Under the pieces are notes generated by a model. That model saw only the letters and a program-made list of their open reading frames with translations, had not been told where the DNA came from and ran no database searches. From Streptomyces sp. NBC_01296 (GTDB lineage Bacteria; Actinomycetota; Actinomycetes; Streptomycetales; Streptomycetaceae), in the NCBI RefSeq assembly GCF_035984415.1, contig NZ_CP130721.1, positions 372,001 to 436,000 on the forward strand: DNA of 64,000 nucleotides, written 5' to 3'. Made by a program: the position numbers and the translations under genes. Below, one piece after another: positions 50,745-59,284 of the stretch; the stretch's first letter is position 1, and each line of letters opens with the position of its first letter.

Positions 50745-51964
50745 GAGACTCTCCCGAGGATGGTGATGGCGTTGTTGCCGCCGAACGCGAACCCGTGGTT
50801 CTCCACGACCTGCGGCCTGGCCGGCCGCGCACTGCCCGGTACGGGGTCCACGCCCGCACCGAGCGCCGGGTCCACCTGTTCGACGTTCGCGGTGGGCGGC
50901 AGGAAGCCCTCGTACAGGGCCTGGCAGCAGATCAGCGCGCCGAAGCCGCTGGCCGCGCCCATGGTGTGACCGATGATCGACTTGATGGAGCTGATCGGCG
51001 GTATGCGGTCGCCGAACACCTCGCGGGCCGCGGCCACCTCGGTGGCGTCGTTGGTGCGGGTGCCGGTGCCGTGCGCGCAGATGTAGTCGATCTGCTCCGG
51101 GGTGACGCCCGCGTTGCGGTGCGCGTCCCGGATGCAGGCGGCGATGCTGGTCGGGTCGGGGTGCACCATGTGCTCGGCGTCGCAGTTCACGCTGTAGCCG
51201 AGCACTTCCGCGTACATCCGGGCGCCCCGGGCGACGGCCCGTTCGTACGGCTCCAGCAGTAGGGCGACCCCGCCCTCGGCCGTCAGGATGCCGCTGCGGT
51301 CCACGTCGAAGGGGCGGCACACCTCCTCCGCGAGCGCGCCCAGCCGGAAGAATCCGGCATGAGCCCAGCGGTTCAGCGAATCCGCGCCGCCGGCCAGCAT
51401 GTAGTCGGCGTCGCCGCCCGCGACCATGTCGTAGGCGTAACCGAGCGCGTAGTTGCTGGCCGAGCATGCGGTGGCCAGCGTCAGCGCCTCCCCGGTCAGG
51501 CCGAGCTCGTGGTTGACCGCGGCGGCGATGCGCCCGGCGGGGGCCGCGGCCACCCGCCCCGGAGTCATTGACTTGAGGCTGTCGGCCGCCCATTCGGCGA
51601 CGAGTTCCTCGATCACGGCGGACTCACCGCTCGTCGTCCCCATGACCGAACCCGCCCGGGCCGCCGCGAGGTCCTCCTCCGCCAGCCCGGCGTCGGCGAC
51701 TGCCAGTCGCGCCGCGGACGCCGCGAACTGGCTGCTGCGGCCCCACTGGCCGGGGTCGATGCGGCGCAGCCACTCGCGGGGCTCGAAGTCCTTCACCTCA
51801 CCCGCGTGGACGTGCGGGAACCCGGTGGTGTCGAAGCTGCTGATCTCCGAGGTCGTGGGCGCTCCCGCCCGGATCGCCGCCGTGAACTCGGCGGCTCCGA
51901 TGCCGGCGCTGCTGACCGCGCCGAGCCCGGTGACCACGACCCTGCGGGTGCCCGGCTCAGACAT
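50741..51964 (-). CDS. ketosynthase alpha of type II PKS (407 aa)
   Basis: Complete condensing enzyme: nucleophile Cys in TLATACSASNYALGYAYD (about residue 165), His in AHGTGTRTND, Lys-His pair in SSIKSIIGHTMGAASG, and GFGGNNA-like end (FAFGGNNAITIL). The elbow CSASN differs from CTSGLD of aromatic-polyketide KSalpha, placing it closer to FabF-like or non-aromatic type II enzymes. The ATG at 51964 overlaps the ACP stop. Extends the polyketide on the ACP with malonyl units, with the CLF. Confidence 0.87.
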   Translation of the reverse strand: MSEPGTRRVVVTGLGAVSSAGIGAAEFTAAIRAGAPTTSEISSFDTTGFPHVHAGEVKDFEPREWLRRIDPGQWGRSSQFAASAARLAVADAGLAEEDLAAARAGSVMGTTSGESAVIEELVAEWAADSLKSMTPGRVAAAPAGRIAAAVNHELGLTGEALTLATACSASNYALGYAYDMVAGGDADYMLAGGADSLNRWAHAGFFRLGALAEEVCRPFDVDRSGILTAEGGVALLLEPYERAVARGARMYAEVLGYSVNCDAEHMVHPDPTSIAACIRDAHRNAGVTPEQIDYICAHGTGTRTNDATEVAAAREVFGDRIPPISSIKSIIGHTMGAASGFGALICCQALYEGFLPPTANVEQVDPALGAGVDPVPGSARPARPQVVENHGFAFGGNNAITILGRVS

Positions 51965-52235
51965 TGCTGCCACCCGCGAGACTGCGGGTCACCACGGCAC
52001 GGACGCCGTTGAGGTTGCCCATCTCGACCAGGTCGTCCTGCGGAATGACCACGCCGAGGTCCTTCTCGATGCGGGCGAGGATCTCGATGGCCAGCAGCGA
52101 GTCGGCGTCGTGGTCCTCGATGAAGCCGCTGGTGTCGGTGAGCTCGCCCGCCTCCAGCTCCAGGACCTCGATGATGATCTCGCGCAGCATGGTGTCCTGC
52201 TCGGCGGAGAGGGCGTAGGTCGTGTCGGTGCTCAT
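51957..52235 (-). CDS. acyl carrier protein (92 aa)
   Basis: Four-helix ACP with the phosphopantetheine Ser in DHDADSLLAIEILARIEKD (about residue 46), preceded by IIIEVLELEAGELTDTSGF and followed by the acidic recognition helix. Carries the growing chain; modified by the cluster's PPTase. Its end overlaps the KSalpha start by 8 nt. The usual Asp-Ser-Leu is intact. Confidence 0.9.
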   Translation of the reverse strand: MSTDTTYALSAEQDTMLREIIIEVLELEAGELTDTSGFIEDHDADSLLAIEILARIEKDLGVVIPQDDLVEMGNLNGVRAVVTRSLAGGSNV

Positions 52236-52300
52236 GGTGAAATGCCTTTCTCAGTGACGGGAGGTGCGTCGCGACGTGGGTGTGAGCGGCGGGAACCGGC

Positions 52301-53569
52301 TCACGAAGCGCGGTGCGACAGGTGCGCGGGAGCCCCGCGGTAACGCAGGTTGACCGCGGATGCCTTCGCCAGCGCGATCGGATTGAGGAAGCGCAGCGGC
52401 CCGATGAGCCGCGACGCGAACATGTGCATGTGGCGGGCCATCGCGTCATCGCGGGCCGCCGCCGAGAACATCAGCCGCTCGAAGGGGTTGAACGGCCGGG
52501 CGGTGGCGTAGTCGGCGGCCAGGTGCTGATGGCCGCCGAGCTTGCGCCGGTGACGCTTGGCGTAGGCGAGGAGCGCACCGTCGAGATCGCCCCGGCCGGT
52601 CGCGGCCGGCCCCACGGCATCGGCCAGCCACTGGGCGGACTCCAGCGCCCAGCCGCAGCCGACACCCCAGAGGGGATCGCCGGTGACGGCCGCGTCCCCG
52701 ATGAGGGCGACGCCCTGGCCGACCGGCTTGCGCGACTGCAGCGGATAGTTGACCGTTCCGGTGATCTTGGTGATTCGTTCGGCGGAGTCGATGTCGGGCG
52801 CTGCGGGCAGGTCGCGTACGAACTGCATGAAGCTGCCCTCCAGGTCCTCACGGAAGGCAGGCAGCCGCTTCTTGTCGGGGATGACGGCGACGATCGTGAC
52901 GCCGTCGTCGTTCGGCATCGCGTACGCCACGTCCGGCTCCAGGAACCAGGAGTGGGTGATGCCGTCCTTCAGGGGCAGGTTGCGGAAGTGGGCGAAGTAG
53001 CTGAAGCGCTGGTTCTCATGGGTACGCGTGGGCAGCTCGGCGAGCTTGGCGACGGCCGAGTCCTTGCCGTCGGCGCCGATGACCAGGCGCGCCCGGATCT
53101 CCCGCTCGCCGTCCGGCCCGTTGACCTTCACGCCCGCCACCCGCCCGCCTTCGCGGAGCAGACCGGTGACGTTGTGGCCGAGCAGCAGGTCGACACCCGG
53201 GGTGTCCGCCGCGTGGGCGCGGATCAGCGGGTCGAGCGTGCTGCGGCGGACGTTGTAGGCGTACGGCAGCCTGGGCTCGCCGGGCGCCGCCTTCGGCTCG
53301 ATCCACCCCCACCGGGTGTACCAGCGCGCCTCGTTGTGGACGGCTCCGGCCTTCTCCAGCGCCGGGACCAGCCCGAGCCGGTCGAGGACCGGGTAGGCAC
53401 AGGGCTGGAGGTAGTGCGTGCACAGCACCTTGTACGCGGCCGGGTCGGACCGGCGTTCCAGCAGGGCGACCCGCACGCCACGCCGGGCGAGCAGTACGGC
53501 GGCGGCGCAGCCCGCGATGCTCGCCCCGCTGATGACGACGTCATACAGGCGGTCTTCGGGTGCGGTCAT
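52301..53569 (-). CDS. FAD-dependent monooxygenase/reductase, geranylgeranyl-reductase-like (422 aa)
   Basis: N-terminal Rossmann fold DVVISGASIAGCAAAVLLAR with ALLERR, GADGKDSAVAKLAEL in the middle and IGDAAVTGDPLWGVGCGWAL as second FAD motif. Similar proteins hydroxylate or epoxidise polyketides and some act as halogenase-like or reducing flavoproteins; no halogenase Lys motif was found. Likely tailoring oxidation after or during assembly. The start overlaps the hydrolase stop by 4 nt; the ACP follows after 65 bp. Confidence 0.87.
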   Translation of the reverse strand: MTAPEDRLYDVVISGASIAGCAAAVLLARRGVRVALLERRSDPAAYKVLCTHYLQPCAYPVLDRLGLVPALEKAGAVHNEARWYTRWGWIEPKAAPGEPRLPYAYNVRRSTLDPLIRAHAADTPGVDLLLGHNVTGLLREGGRVAGVKVNGPDGEREIRARLVIGADGKDSAVAKLAELPTRTHENQRFSYFAHFRNLPLKDGITHSWFLEPDVAYAMPNDDGVTIVAVIPDKKRLPAFREDLEGSFMQFVRDLPAAPDIDSAERITKITGTVNYPLQSRKPVGQGVALIGDAAVTGDPLWGVGCGWALESAQWLADAVGPAATGRGDLDGALLAYAKRHRRKLGGHQHLAADYATARPFNPFERLMFSAAARDDAMARHMHMFASRLIGPLRFLNPIALAKASAVNLRYRGAPAHLSHRAS

Positions 53570-54441
53570 GCGTGGTTCGCTTCCTCTTCGATGGGGCGCA
53601 GACCCAGCCGGGTGAGCTGGGCGGTGATCGCCTCTGCCACCGGGCCCGGCTGCTGCAACTGACAGAAGTGACTGAAGCCGGGGTCCTGATGGAGGGAGAA
53701 GTGCGGGATGCGCGAGCGGAGCGCGTCGACGGCCTGCGGGGGAGCGGACGGATCGCGAGTTCCGCTGATCATCAGTACGGGTACGTCGACGTCCTCAAGC
53801 CGCAGGTCAGGGCAGCGCGCGAGGGTCGCGTAGAACTGGAGGAAGCCGTGCGGCTCCACCCGTTCGCGGACCTTGTCCGCCATGGAGGCGAGGATGTCCA
53901 CGGGAACGGTCTGCGCACGCGGCCCCATCTGGGCGCGGAGCCCGTCGGCGAGCACCCCGCGGAAGCGCTGGACCGCCTCGTCGAAGAAGCCGGGGTCCAT
54001 CGGGCGGTCGTCCGGCCGGAAGACCGGCGCGACCAGCACGGACGGGACCCGGGCGGCTTCGACCCGCCGGGTCAGCAGGTCGAGCAGGGTGGTCGCCCCG
54101 TAGGAGTGCGCCACGATCAGGTCCGGCCGTCCGGGCAGGAGCGACAGGGCGCGTTCCAGCCAGGCCGGGGAGGTCCCGCCGCTCGCCCACCGGTGCTGCG
54201 ATCCGTTGCGCCAGGGAAGGTCCAGGGCGTACAGGCGCAGATCCGGGGACAGGTGTGCGGTGAGCGGCTCCCAGCTCTGCCGGCTCTCCTCGAACCCGTG
54301 CACCAGAGCGATGCGCGGTGCGTGCGGGTCGTCGGTGGGGCGCTCCCAGATGCGCAGCGTCTCACCGTCGAACTCACGGTCCGCGTACTGCTTCCAGGAG
54401 GCCCCGGACGGTGAGCCTCGTTGTGCCGGCACGGGCCTCAC
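53566..54441 (-). CDS. alpha/beta hydrolase (291 aa)
   Basis: First gene of the PKS operon. Fold motifs are oxyanion HG (ALVHGFEESRQSW), nucleophile Ser in VAHSYGATTLLDL, Asp in ISGTRDPSAPPQ and His in DPGFSHFCQ. It could release the chain from the ACP as a thioesterase, hydrolyse an ester, or proofread. There is no transmembrane or signal segment. Position before the monooxygenase and the ACP suggests a step on the ACP-bound or just-released chain. Confidence 0.85.
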   Translation of the reverse strand: MRPVPAQRGSPSGASWKQYADREFDGETLRIWERPTDDPHAPRIALVHGFEESRQSWEPLTAHLSPDLRLYALDLPWRNGSQHRWASGGTSPAWLERALSLLPGRPDLIVAHSYGATTLLDLLTRRVEAARVPSVLVAPVFRPDDRPMDPGFFDEAVQRFRGVLADGLRAQMGPRAQTVPVDILASMADKVRERVEPHGFLQFYATLARCPDLRLEDVDVPVLMISGTRDPSAPPQAVDALRSRIPHFSLHQDPGFSHFCQLQQPGPVAEAITAQLTRLGLRPIEEEANHA

Positions 54442-54679
54442 TCCTCGTCATCGCCGATGTGGTCGGTGCAGTTGACGAGACCGTAGAGACAGGAACGCGC
54501 CGATGAGGAGCTGGATGAAGGGGGAGTTCCGGAGCAGTGGAGACCAGCTGGAGGGACACTCGCGGCGTGGTGGAGGCGGGCTTGCGTGAGGCTTTAGTTC
54601 CGCTTCGCAGCACCGGCCCGGCGGTACGCGAAAGAGCCTTCCACCTGCGCCGATGCCGCCCACGTCACATGAATGTGCA

Positions 54680-54732
54680 TTGACAACTCAGTTCAGAAGT
54701 TTCTAGGCTATGTGACTAGTGGCTAACCACTA
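54680..54732 (+). promoter_or_regulatory. SARP promoter and second TetR-type operator
   Basis: TTGACA (54680-54685), 18 bp, then TAGGCT (54704-54709) form a good Streptomyces promoter. TAGTGGCTAACCACTA at 54717-54732 is a 6-4-6 inverted repeat at the expected start of transcription. It matches the site at 44292-44307 in 13 of 16 positions. Confidence 0.7.
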
Positions 54733-54747
54733 ACTTCGGGGGGGTTG

Positions 54748-55566
54748 ATGGATATCTCGGTGCTGGGTTCGTTACTTGCGCATATCAAGGGAGTCGATGT
54801 CACCCCGACGGCAACGAAACAGGCCAAACTGCTCGCCCTGCTGGCCCTCCACCGCGGCCGCCTGGTGTCCCTCACGGAATGTACCGAGGAACTCTGGGCC
54901 GGGCAGGCTCCGCGCAGCGCGAGCGCAGCCATCCACACCTACATAGGCAAACTTCGCGCACTCGCCACGACAGGCGCGCCCGCCACCGACCCAAGAGTCG
55001 TGATCGTCACACGGCCCGGCGGCTACCAGCTCAACCCGGAACTCACCCAGGTCGACTCCGACGAGTTCGAGCGCCTGGCCGAGCGCGGCCACCGCGCGGT
55101 CGCAGCCGGCGACGACGCCGCGGCCGCAACCCGGTTCCGCCAGGCCCTCGCCCTGTGGCGCGGCCCGGCCCTCGCCGACCTGGCGACCGGACCGCTGCTG
55201 ACCATCCGCGCGAGGGAACTGGAAGAGCGCCGCCGGGCCGTACTCGACCGCTGCATCAACGCCGAACTCCGACTGGGACGGCACTACGAACTCCTGGGCG
55301 AACTGTTCACCCACGCGGCTGGAGACCCCACCCACGAGCAGATGCACGCCCACCTCATGCTGGCCCTCTACCGCGCCGGGCGCCGCGTGGAAGCCCTGGA
55401 GATCTACCGCGACCTGCGCAACGAGCTCTCGGGCCGCTTCGGCCTCGAACCCTCTCCCCACATCCACGCCCTCTACCGGGCGGTCCTCAACTCCGACCAG
55501 TCCCTCCGCAGACCCACCCCGACCACCACCCCCGACAAGCCCCTCGCCGCCCAGACCGCCTCCTGA
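54748..55566 (+). CDS. SARP-family pathway activator (272 aa)
   Basis: N-terminal OmpR-like winged helix (KQAKLLALLALHRGRLVSLT, then SASAAIHTYIGKLRAL and VTRPGGYQL) and a bacterial transcriptional activation domain (DEFERLAERGHRAVAAGDD, later LMLALYRAGRRVEALEIYRD). It has no NB-ARC extension. Codon 9 is TTA (54772-54774), which makes its translation dependent on bldA. A run of seven G precedes the ATG. It should activate the divergent PKS operon and other cluster genes. Its 3' end overlaps the relaxase remnant. Confidence 0.9.
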   Translation: MDISVLGSLLAHIKGVDVTPTATKQAKLLALLALHRGRLVSLTECTEELWAGQAPRSASAAIHTYIGKLRALATTGAPATDPRVVIVTRPGGYQLNPELTQVDSDEFERLAERGHRAVAAGDDAAAATRFRQALALWRGPALADLATGPLLTIRARELEERRRAVLDRCINAELRLGRHYELLGELFTHAAGDPTHEQMHAHLMLALYRAGRRVEALEIYRDLRNELSGRFGLEPSPHIHALYRAVLNSDQSLRRPTPTTTPDKPLAAQTAS

Positions 55567-56683
55567 GGCGCCCGGCGCAGTCGACGGGGCGGTGTGCCTC
55601 GTCTGCGATACCGGGGACGCGCGGGACGTCGGCGGCCACCCCGGAGGTGAGGATCGCGCTCGTCTTCCACCAAGCGCGCAACTGCGCGAGCGGCAGGGTC
55701 TTCTGCTTGGGCGGGCGGGTCTTGCGGGCGGCCATGGCGTTCAGCTTGGCGCGGGCCCGCTCGGAGACCACGGGCAGGAACTTCAGCTCGCCGTCGTCGT
55801 CGACGGCGGTGACGTACTCGTGCTCCAGCTCTTCCAGGCAGGCGGCGATCTGGTCGCTGCGCCGGGAGGTCCAGCGGATCAGCTCGTGCGGCACCCCGGC
55901 AATCTCCATCACAGGCCGGCGCCCCGGGGTGACGATGCGCGGCTCGGTCGCCAGCCCGAGCGCCTCGCAGACCTCTGCAGCAACGAGCTCGTTGTAGAGC
56001 GCGGAGGCGCACACGGTGGCCTCGTGCAGGGCCGTGGTGTGGATCGAGCCCCACTTCCCGTCCAGGCGCTGTCCCTTCACCGACAGCAGCAGATGGTCAT
56101 GGAGCAGCGGCATCCCGGAGCGTGCCTCGTAGTGGCGGAAGCGCGCGGCGACCAGACCGCCGGGCGGCCTCACCCGGTAGATGCCGTCCTTGCCGTACCG
56201 GATCACCGCGACCTCGTCCTCGATCCACTCCAGCACCCGTACGATCGCCCGCTCGTGCGCGGCCTCGATCACCTGCCGGGTCTCCTCATCCCCCAGCGCC
56301 CACAGGAGGTAGATCGTCGGCTGCGGCCGGAAGACGAGATCGAACCCGGTGACCGTGACCCGGCGCCCGAGAGCGCCGGCCTTCACCGCCGCCTTCGGGG
56401 ACTTCCCCGCGGCCAGCTCTTCGGCCTCGATGCGGTCCGCGTACGGGTGCCGGCCCCGCTCGCCAAACAGGTTCCGCAGCTGGCTCTCGGTGACCTCCTC
56501 ACCCGGCGTCAGTCCGAGCACGGCCAGGCCGCGGCCCATCCATCGCCCGGCCGGGACACCGGCTTGCTCCTGGGCCTCGCGCAGCGGCGTGCGAGCCGGG
56601 CGGCGGCCGTCGCCGACAACGACCTGGCGCAGGTAGTAGCGGTACATCTGACCGGCCCGGACGACCCTGATATCCACTGTCAT
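55487..56683 (-). pseudogene. MobF-type relaxase, C-terminally truncated (398-codon frame)
   Basis: The start ATG at 56683 opens a TrwC/TraA-like relaxase domain: MTVDIRVVRAGQMYRYYLRQ with the N-terminal catalytic Tyr, and the three-His metal site around MPLLHDHLLLSVKGQRLDG, to about residue 345 (LAQLRAWWKTSAIL). The helicase half that MobF relaxases need is absent; the last 60 codons are unlike any relaxase and run into the SARP gene. The cluster therefore appears to have landed in, or replaced part of, a conjugative element. Confidence 0.75.
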
Positions 56684-56886
56684 GCAGACCACACCACACG
56701 GCCCTGACCTGCAACAAAAGGCCGAGCAGCGATACGTCCCGCCAGGCGGGACCAGCGGACGAACTTTCTTCCCGAGTGCCCGCCAGGCGGGAAGCGGCAC
56801 CGGCCCCGGCAGTGAATGTCATCGCTCTCCGGTCCCAACTTCCGCACCCCAGTGACTCGCCCATCTGGTCACCGCTCACCGGCCCC

Positions 56887-56960
56887 TACGCACCAGTGAG
56901 TCGCCAGTCCACTCACCACTCACCACTCACCACTCACCACTCACCGGTGACTCACCACAC
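56887..56960. repeat. ACTCACC tandem repeats, candidate oriT
   Basis: ACTCACC is repeated five times without a break at 56911-56945, flanked by CAGTGAGTCGCC on the left and GGTGACTCACC on the right, which give inverted copies. It lies about 230 bp upstream of the relaxase start, the usual place of oriT. Iterons of a replication origin are the alternative. Confidence 0.6.
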
Positions 56961-57133
56961 CGAATCCCACCGAACGCGATTGAGCACGACCAAGCACACC
57001 GGTGAGCCGAGTTCACCGCACACGCCAATCTGTACCCACGCCCTCCGGTACCGCGCCGGGGAGCCTTCATGGCGCAGGTAGTGCCCGGCCTGTCGCCGGG
57101 GCGCACGGATCCGGGCTGCCCTAGCGTGCCCTC

Positions 57134-57832
57134 ATGTCCGATCCCCTGCCTGCCCGGAAACGGTCGGCCTTGCTCGGCCACCTGCGCAACGGGCGCGATG
57201 TCGCAGCCGCCGCGCAGGCCACGGGTGTCGAAGTGAAGAACGTGTTCACTGCGGCGCGTACCGATACCGCCCTCGCGCTGGCGTTGGCGGGTACCGACCC
57301 CGATGAGATGGGCGCTGGCGGAGTCGTGGCGCGGGCGGACTACCTTCGTCTGCTCGCCCTCGGTGCCACTCCCAGCCTGGCCGCGCAGATCCTCTTCGAC
57401 GGGGCGGGCACGGCCGGCCACTGGCGGCAGGAGAACGCGGCGTTCGCCCGGGCCTGCGAGGCAGTGAAGGACATGTCGGTCACAGCGGCAGCCCCTGCCC
57501 GGGCGCCTCGCTTCACCCCCGAGCGCCGCCACGCCTTCCTCACCTGCCTGGAGAGCGGCATGACGGTCACCGCGGCGGCTGCCGAGATCGCTTTGGCCTC
57601 GCGGCTGGCCGCCGTCATGCGTAGGCGTCGTCAGCGGCCTTACGGCCTTCTCGTACGACTCGATGGCTGCCTCGACAATACGCGCCCACTCCCAGCCCGC
57701 TTGGAATGGAAGGCTCACAGGAGCAGGCCGCGAAGGCGCTTGGCCTCCACCATCGTCACCGTGCAGTTCGAACGGCCTTGCGGTCCGGGCACCTGTCGCC
57801 GGGCGTCAGCCTCGAGACCGCCACCGCCTTGA
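57134..57832 (+). CDS. HTH DNA-binding protein, C-terminus disrupted (232 codons)
   Basis: Residues 1-40 (RSALLGHLRNGRDVAAAAQA, then TGVEVKNVFTAARTD) and 115-145 (TPERRHAFLTCLESGMTVTAAA) are two similar HTH-like repeats, as in small element-borne regulators. After about residue 150 the sequence becomes Arg/Pro-rich and unlike a protein, so the true end is probably lost by frameshift. Located beside the truncated relaxase and oriT-like repeats, so probably a relic of the same element. Confidence 0.5.
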   Translation: MSDPLPARKRSALLGHLRNGRDVAAAAQATGVEVKNVFTAARTDTALALALAGTDPDEMGAGGVVARADYLRLLALGATPSLAAQILFDGAGTAGHWRQENAAFARACEAVKDMSVTAAAPARAPRFTPERRHAFLTCLESGMTVTAAAAEIALASRLAAVMRRRRQRPYGLLVRLDGCLDNTRPLPARLEWKAHRSRPRRRLASTIVTVQFERPCGPGTCRRASASRPPPP

Positions 57833-57918
57833 CACAGTCCGGCGGACATTGAGCTCGATACACGCCAGAACTCCACAACCGGCCTCGCTACCAGCACTGA
57901 GCTGCCGCAGCCCTTAAT

Positions 57919-59199
57919 TTAGGGCGCTCGGCGGAGGGACGGCGGGAGGCCACGGACTCCGTCCAGTCTGGCGCCATCCAGCTTCGCCCCGGTGAGGTCG
58001 GCGCCCGTGAGGTTGGCCTTGCTGAGGTTGGCCTTCGAGAGGTCTGCACCGTTCAAGTCCACCCCGGAAAGGTCCACTTTCGAGAGGTTCGCATTGGCGA
58101 GGTCTGCGTCTCTCAGGCGAGCGCAATGCCCACCGCGTTTCCTTCCCGTCCTAATATCAATGAAGAAATTGCCTGAACAGAGAGTCGCCTTGGTCAGGTC
58201 CGCGCTGGCGAGTACGGCACCGGTCAGGTTCGCGTTGTCGAACATCACGTCGGTCAGGTCCGCGCACTGGACGGGATCGGAATAGCCGCAGAAGGACGCG
58301 TCCGAGAGGTTCGCGTCGAGGAAACTCGCTTCGCGAAGATTCGTCATGCCCAGGTCCGCGCCGCTCAGGTCCGCGCCGTTCAGGTCCGCCCCGCGGAGGT
58401 TGGCTTCGGAGAGGTAGACGCCGCGAAGTTGCGCATCGCTGAAGTTGGTGTCGCTGAGGTCGGTCCCGGTGAGGTCCGCACCCACCAGGGAGATGCCACG
58501 CTCGCCATGCGCGTACCAAGGTGTCCACCCGCTCAGGTCGGTGTGACTCAAGTTGATCGACAGCCCCTTATCGTATTCGGGGCGGCGCCCGGCCAGGACG
58601 TTCATCACCGCGTCGATCTCGGCGGGCGGGGGCCCCTCGGTCGACTTGGTGCCCGTCGGCAGTGGAGCGCGCCGCCGTACGTACGCGGACAGCACCGAGA
58701 CCACCGTCGGCTGGTCCCGGGCGGAGTCGTGCATGATGCGTTCCAGCGCGTAGATGCCGCCCAGGCGCACGTCCACCGAGGTCGACCCCAGGTTGCCGAT
58801 CGCTGCGTTGAACCTGCTGGTGATTTGGCCCTGCTCGCTGATCCGCAGTTCCTTGCCGGTCTGGCTCACCTGCATCCACGTGAAGAGCAGCGCCGCCAGG
58901 GCTGCCAGCCCTGGCAGGCTGAGGATCAGCAGTGAGATCCCCTGCGTCGGGTTGCCTCCAGCGGCCGCACGCGCCCCGAACCGGCCCCTCCGCAGCTGGT
59001 GCCTGCGCCTCGCGGCACGCCGATGTGCGATCCAGCGGAGCCAGCCGATGCCACGTGTCCCGGTCACTCCACCTATGCCACACCCCACGGCGAAAGCGGC
59101 TGAGGAGCCACACCGCGAGACCACCCGCATGGGAGAGCCCGAGCGAACGGATGGACGGGACACGGCACAATCGGAAGGACCGCCCACCGTGACATGCAC
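57919..59199 (-). CDS. pentapeptide-repeat membrane protein (426 aa)
   Basis: GTG start at 59199 after GAGGAGG. One strong transmembrane segment near residue 95 (GISLLILSLPGLAALAALLF) follows a very basic region. A helical part (EQGQITSRFNAAIGNLGSTS and VDVRLGGIYALERI) leads into two blocks of A(D/N)LxG pentapeptide repeats, about 28 in all, separated by a Cys-containing loop. Such right-handed quadrilateral helices may mimic DNA or act as scaffolds; quinolone-resistance-like gyrase binding is possible but not shown. Stand-alone gene. Confidence 0.82.
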   Translation of the reverse strand: MHVTVGGPSDCAVSRPSVRSGSPMRVVSRCGSSAAFAVGCGIGGVTGTRGIGWLRWIAHRRAARRRHQLRRGRFGARAAAGGNPTQGISLLILSLPGLAALAALLFTWMQVSQTGKELRISEQGQITSRFNAAIGNLGSTSVDVRLGGIYALERIMHDSARDQPTVVSVLSAYVRRRAPLPTGTKSTEGPPPAEIDAVMNVLAGRRPEYDKGLSINLSHTDLSGWTPWYAHGERGISLVGADLTGTDLSDTNFSDAQLRGVYLSEANLRGADLNGADLSGADLGMTNLREASFLDANLSDASFCGYSDPVQCADLTDVMFDNANLTGAVLASADLTKATLCSGNFFIDIRTGRKRGGHCARLRDADLANANLSKVDLSGVDLNGADLSKANLSKANLTGADLTGAKLDGARLDGVRGLPPSLRRAP

Positions 59200-59284
59200 G
59201 CGTAGCCTCCTCTCTTTCGGCCCCAGGACGGGTGAGCTCGCATGTTCAGGAGCCGCGTATTCCGCGGACGGCTCTCTTACCTAA

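Noticed and set aside
57919..59199. Pentapeptide protein as the self-resistance gene of the polyketide cluster.
   Set aside because: It lies beyond the relaxase remnant on the other side of the border, has a membrane anchor unlike Qnr/MfpA proteins, and no link to the cluster's regulators is visible.
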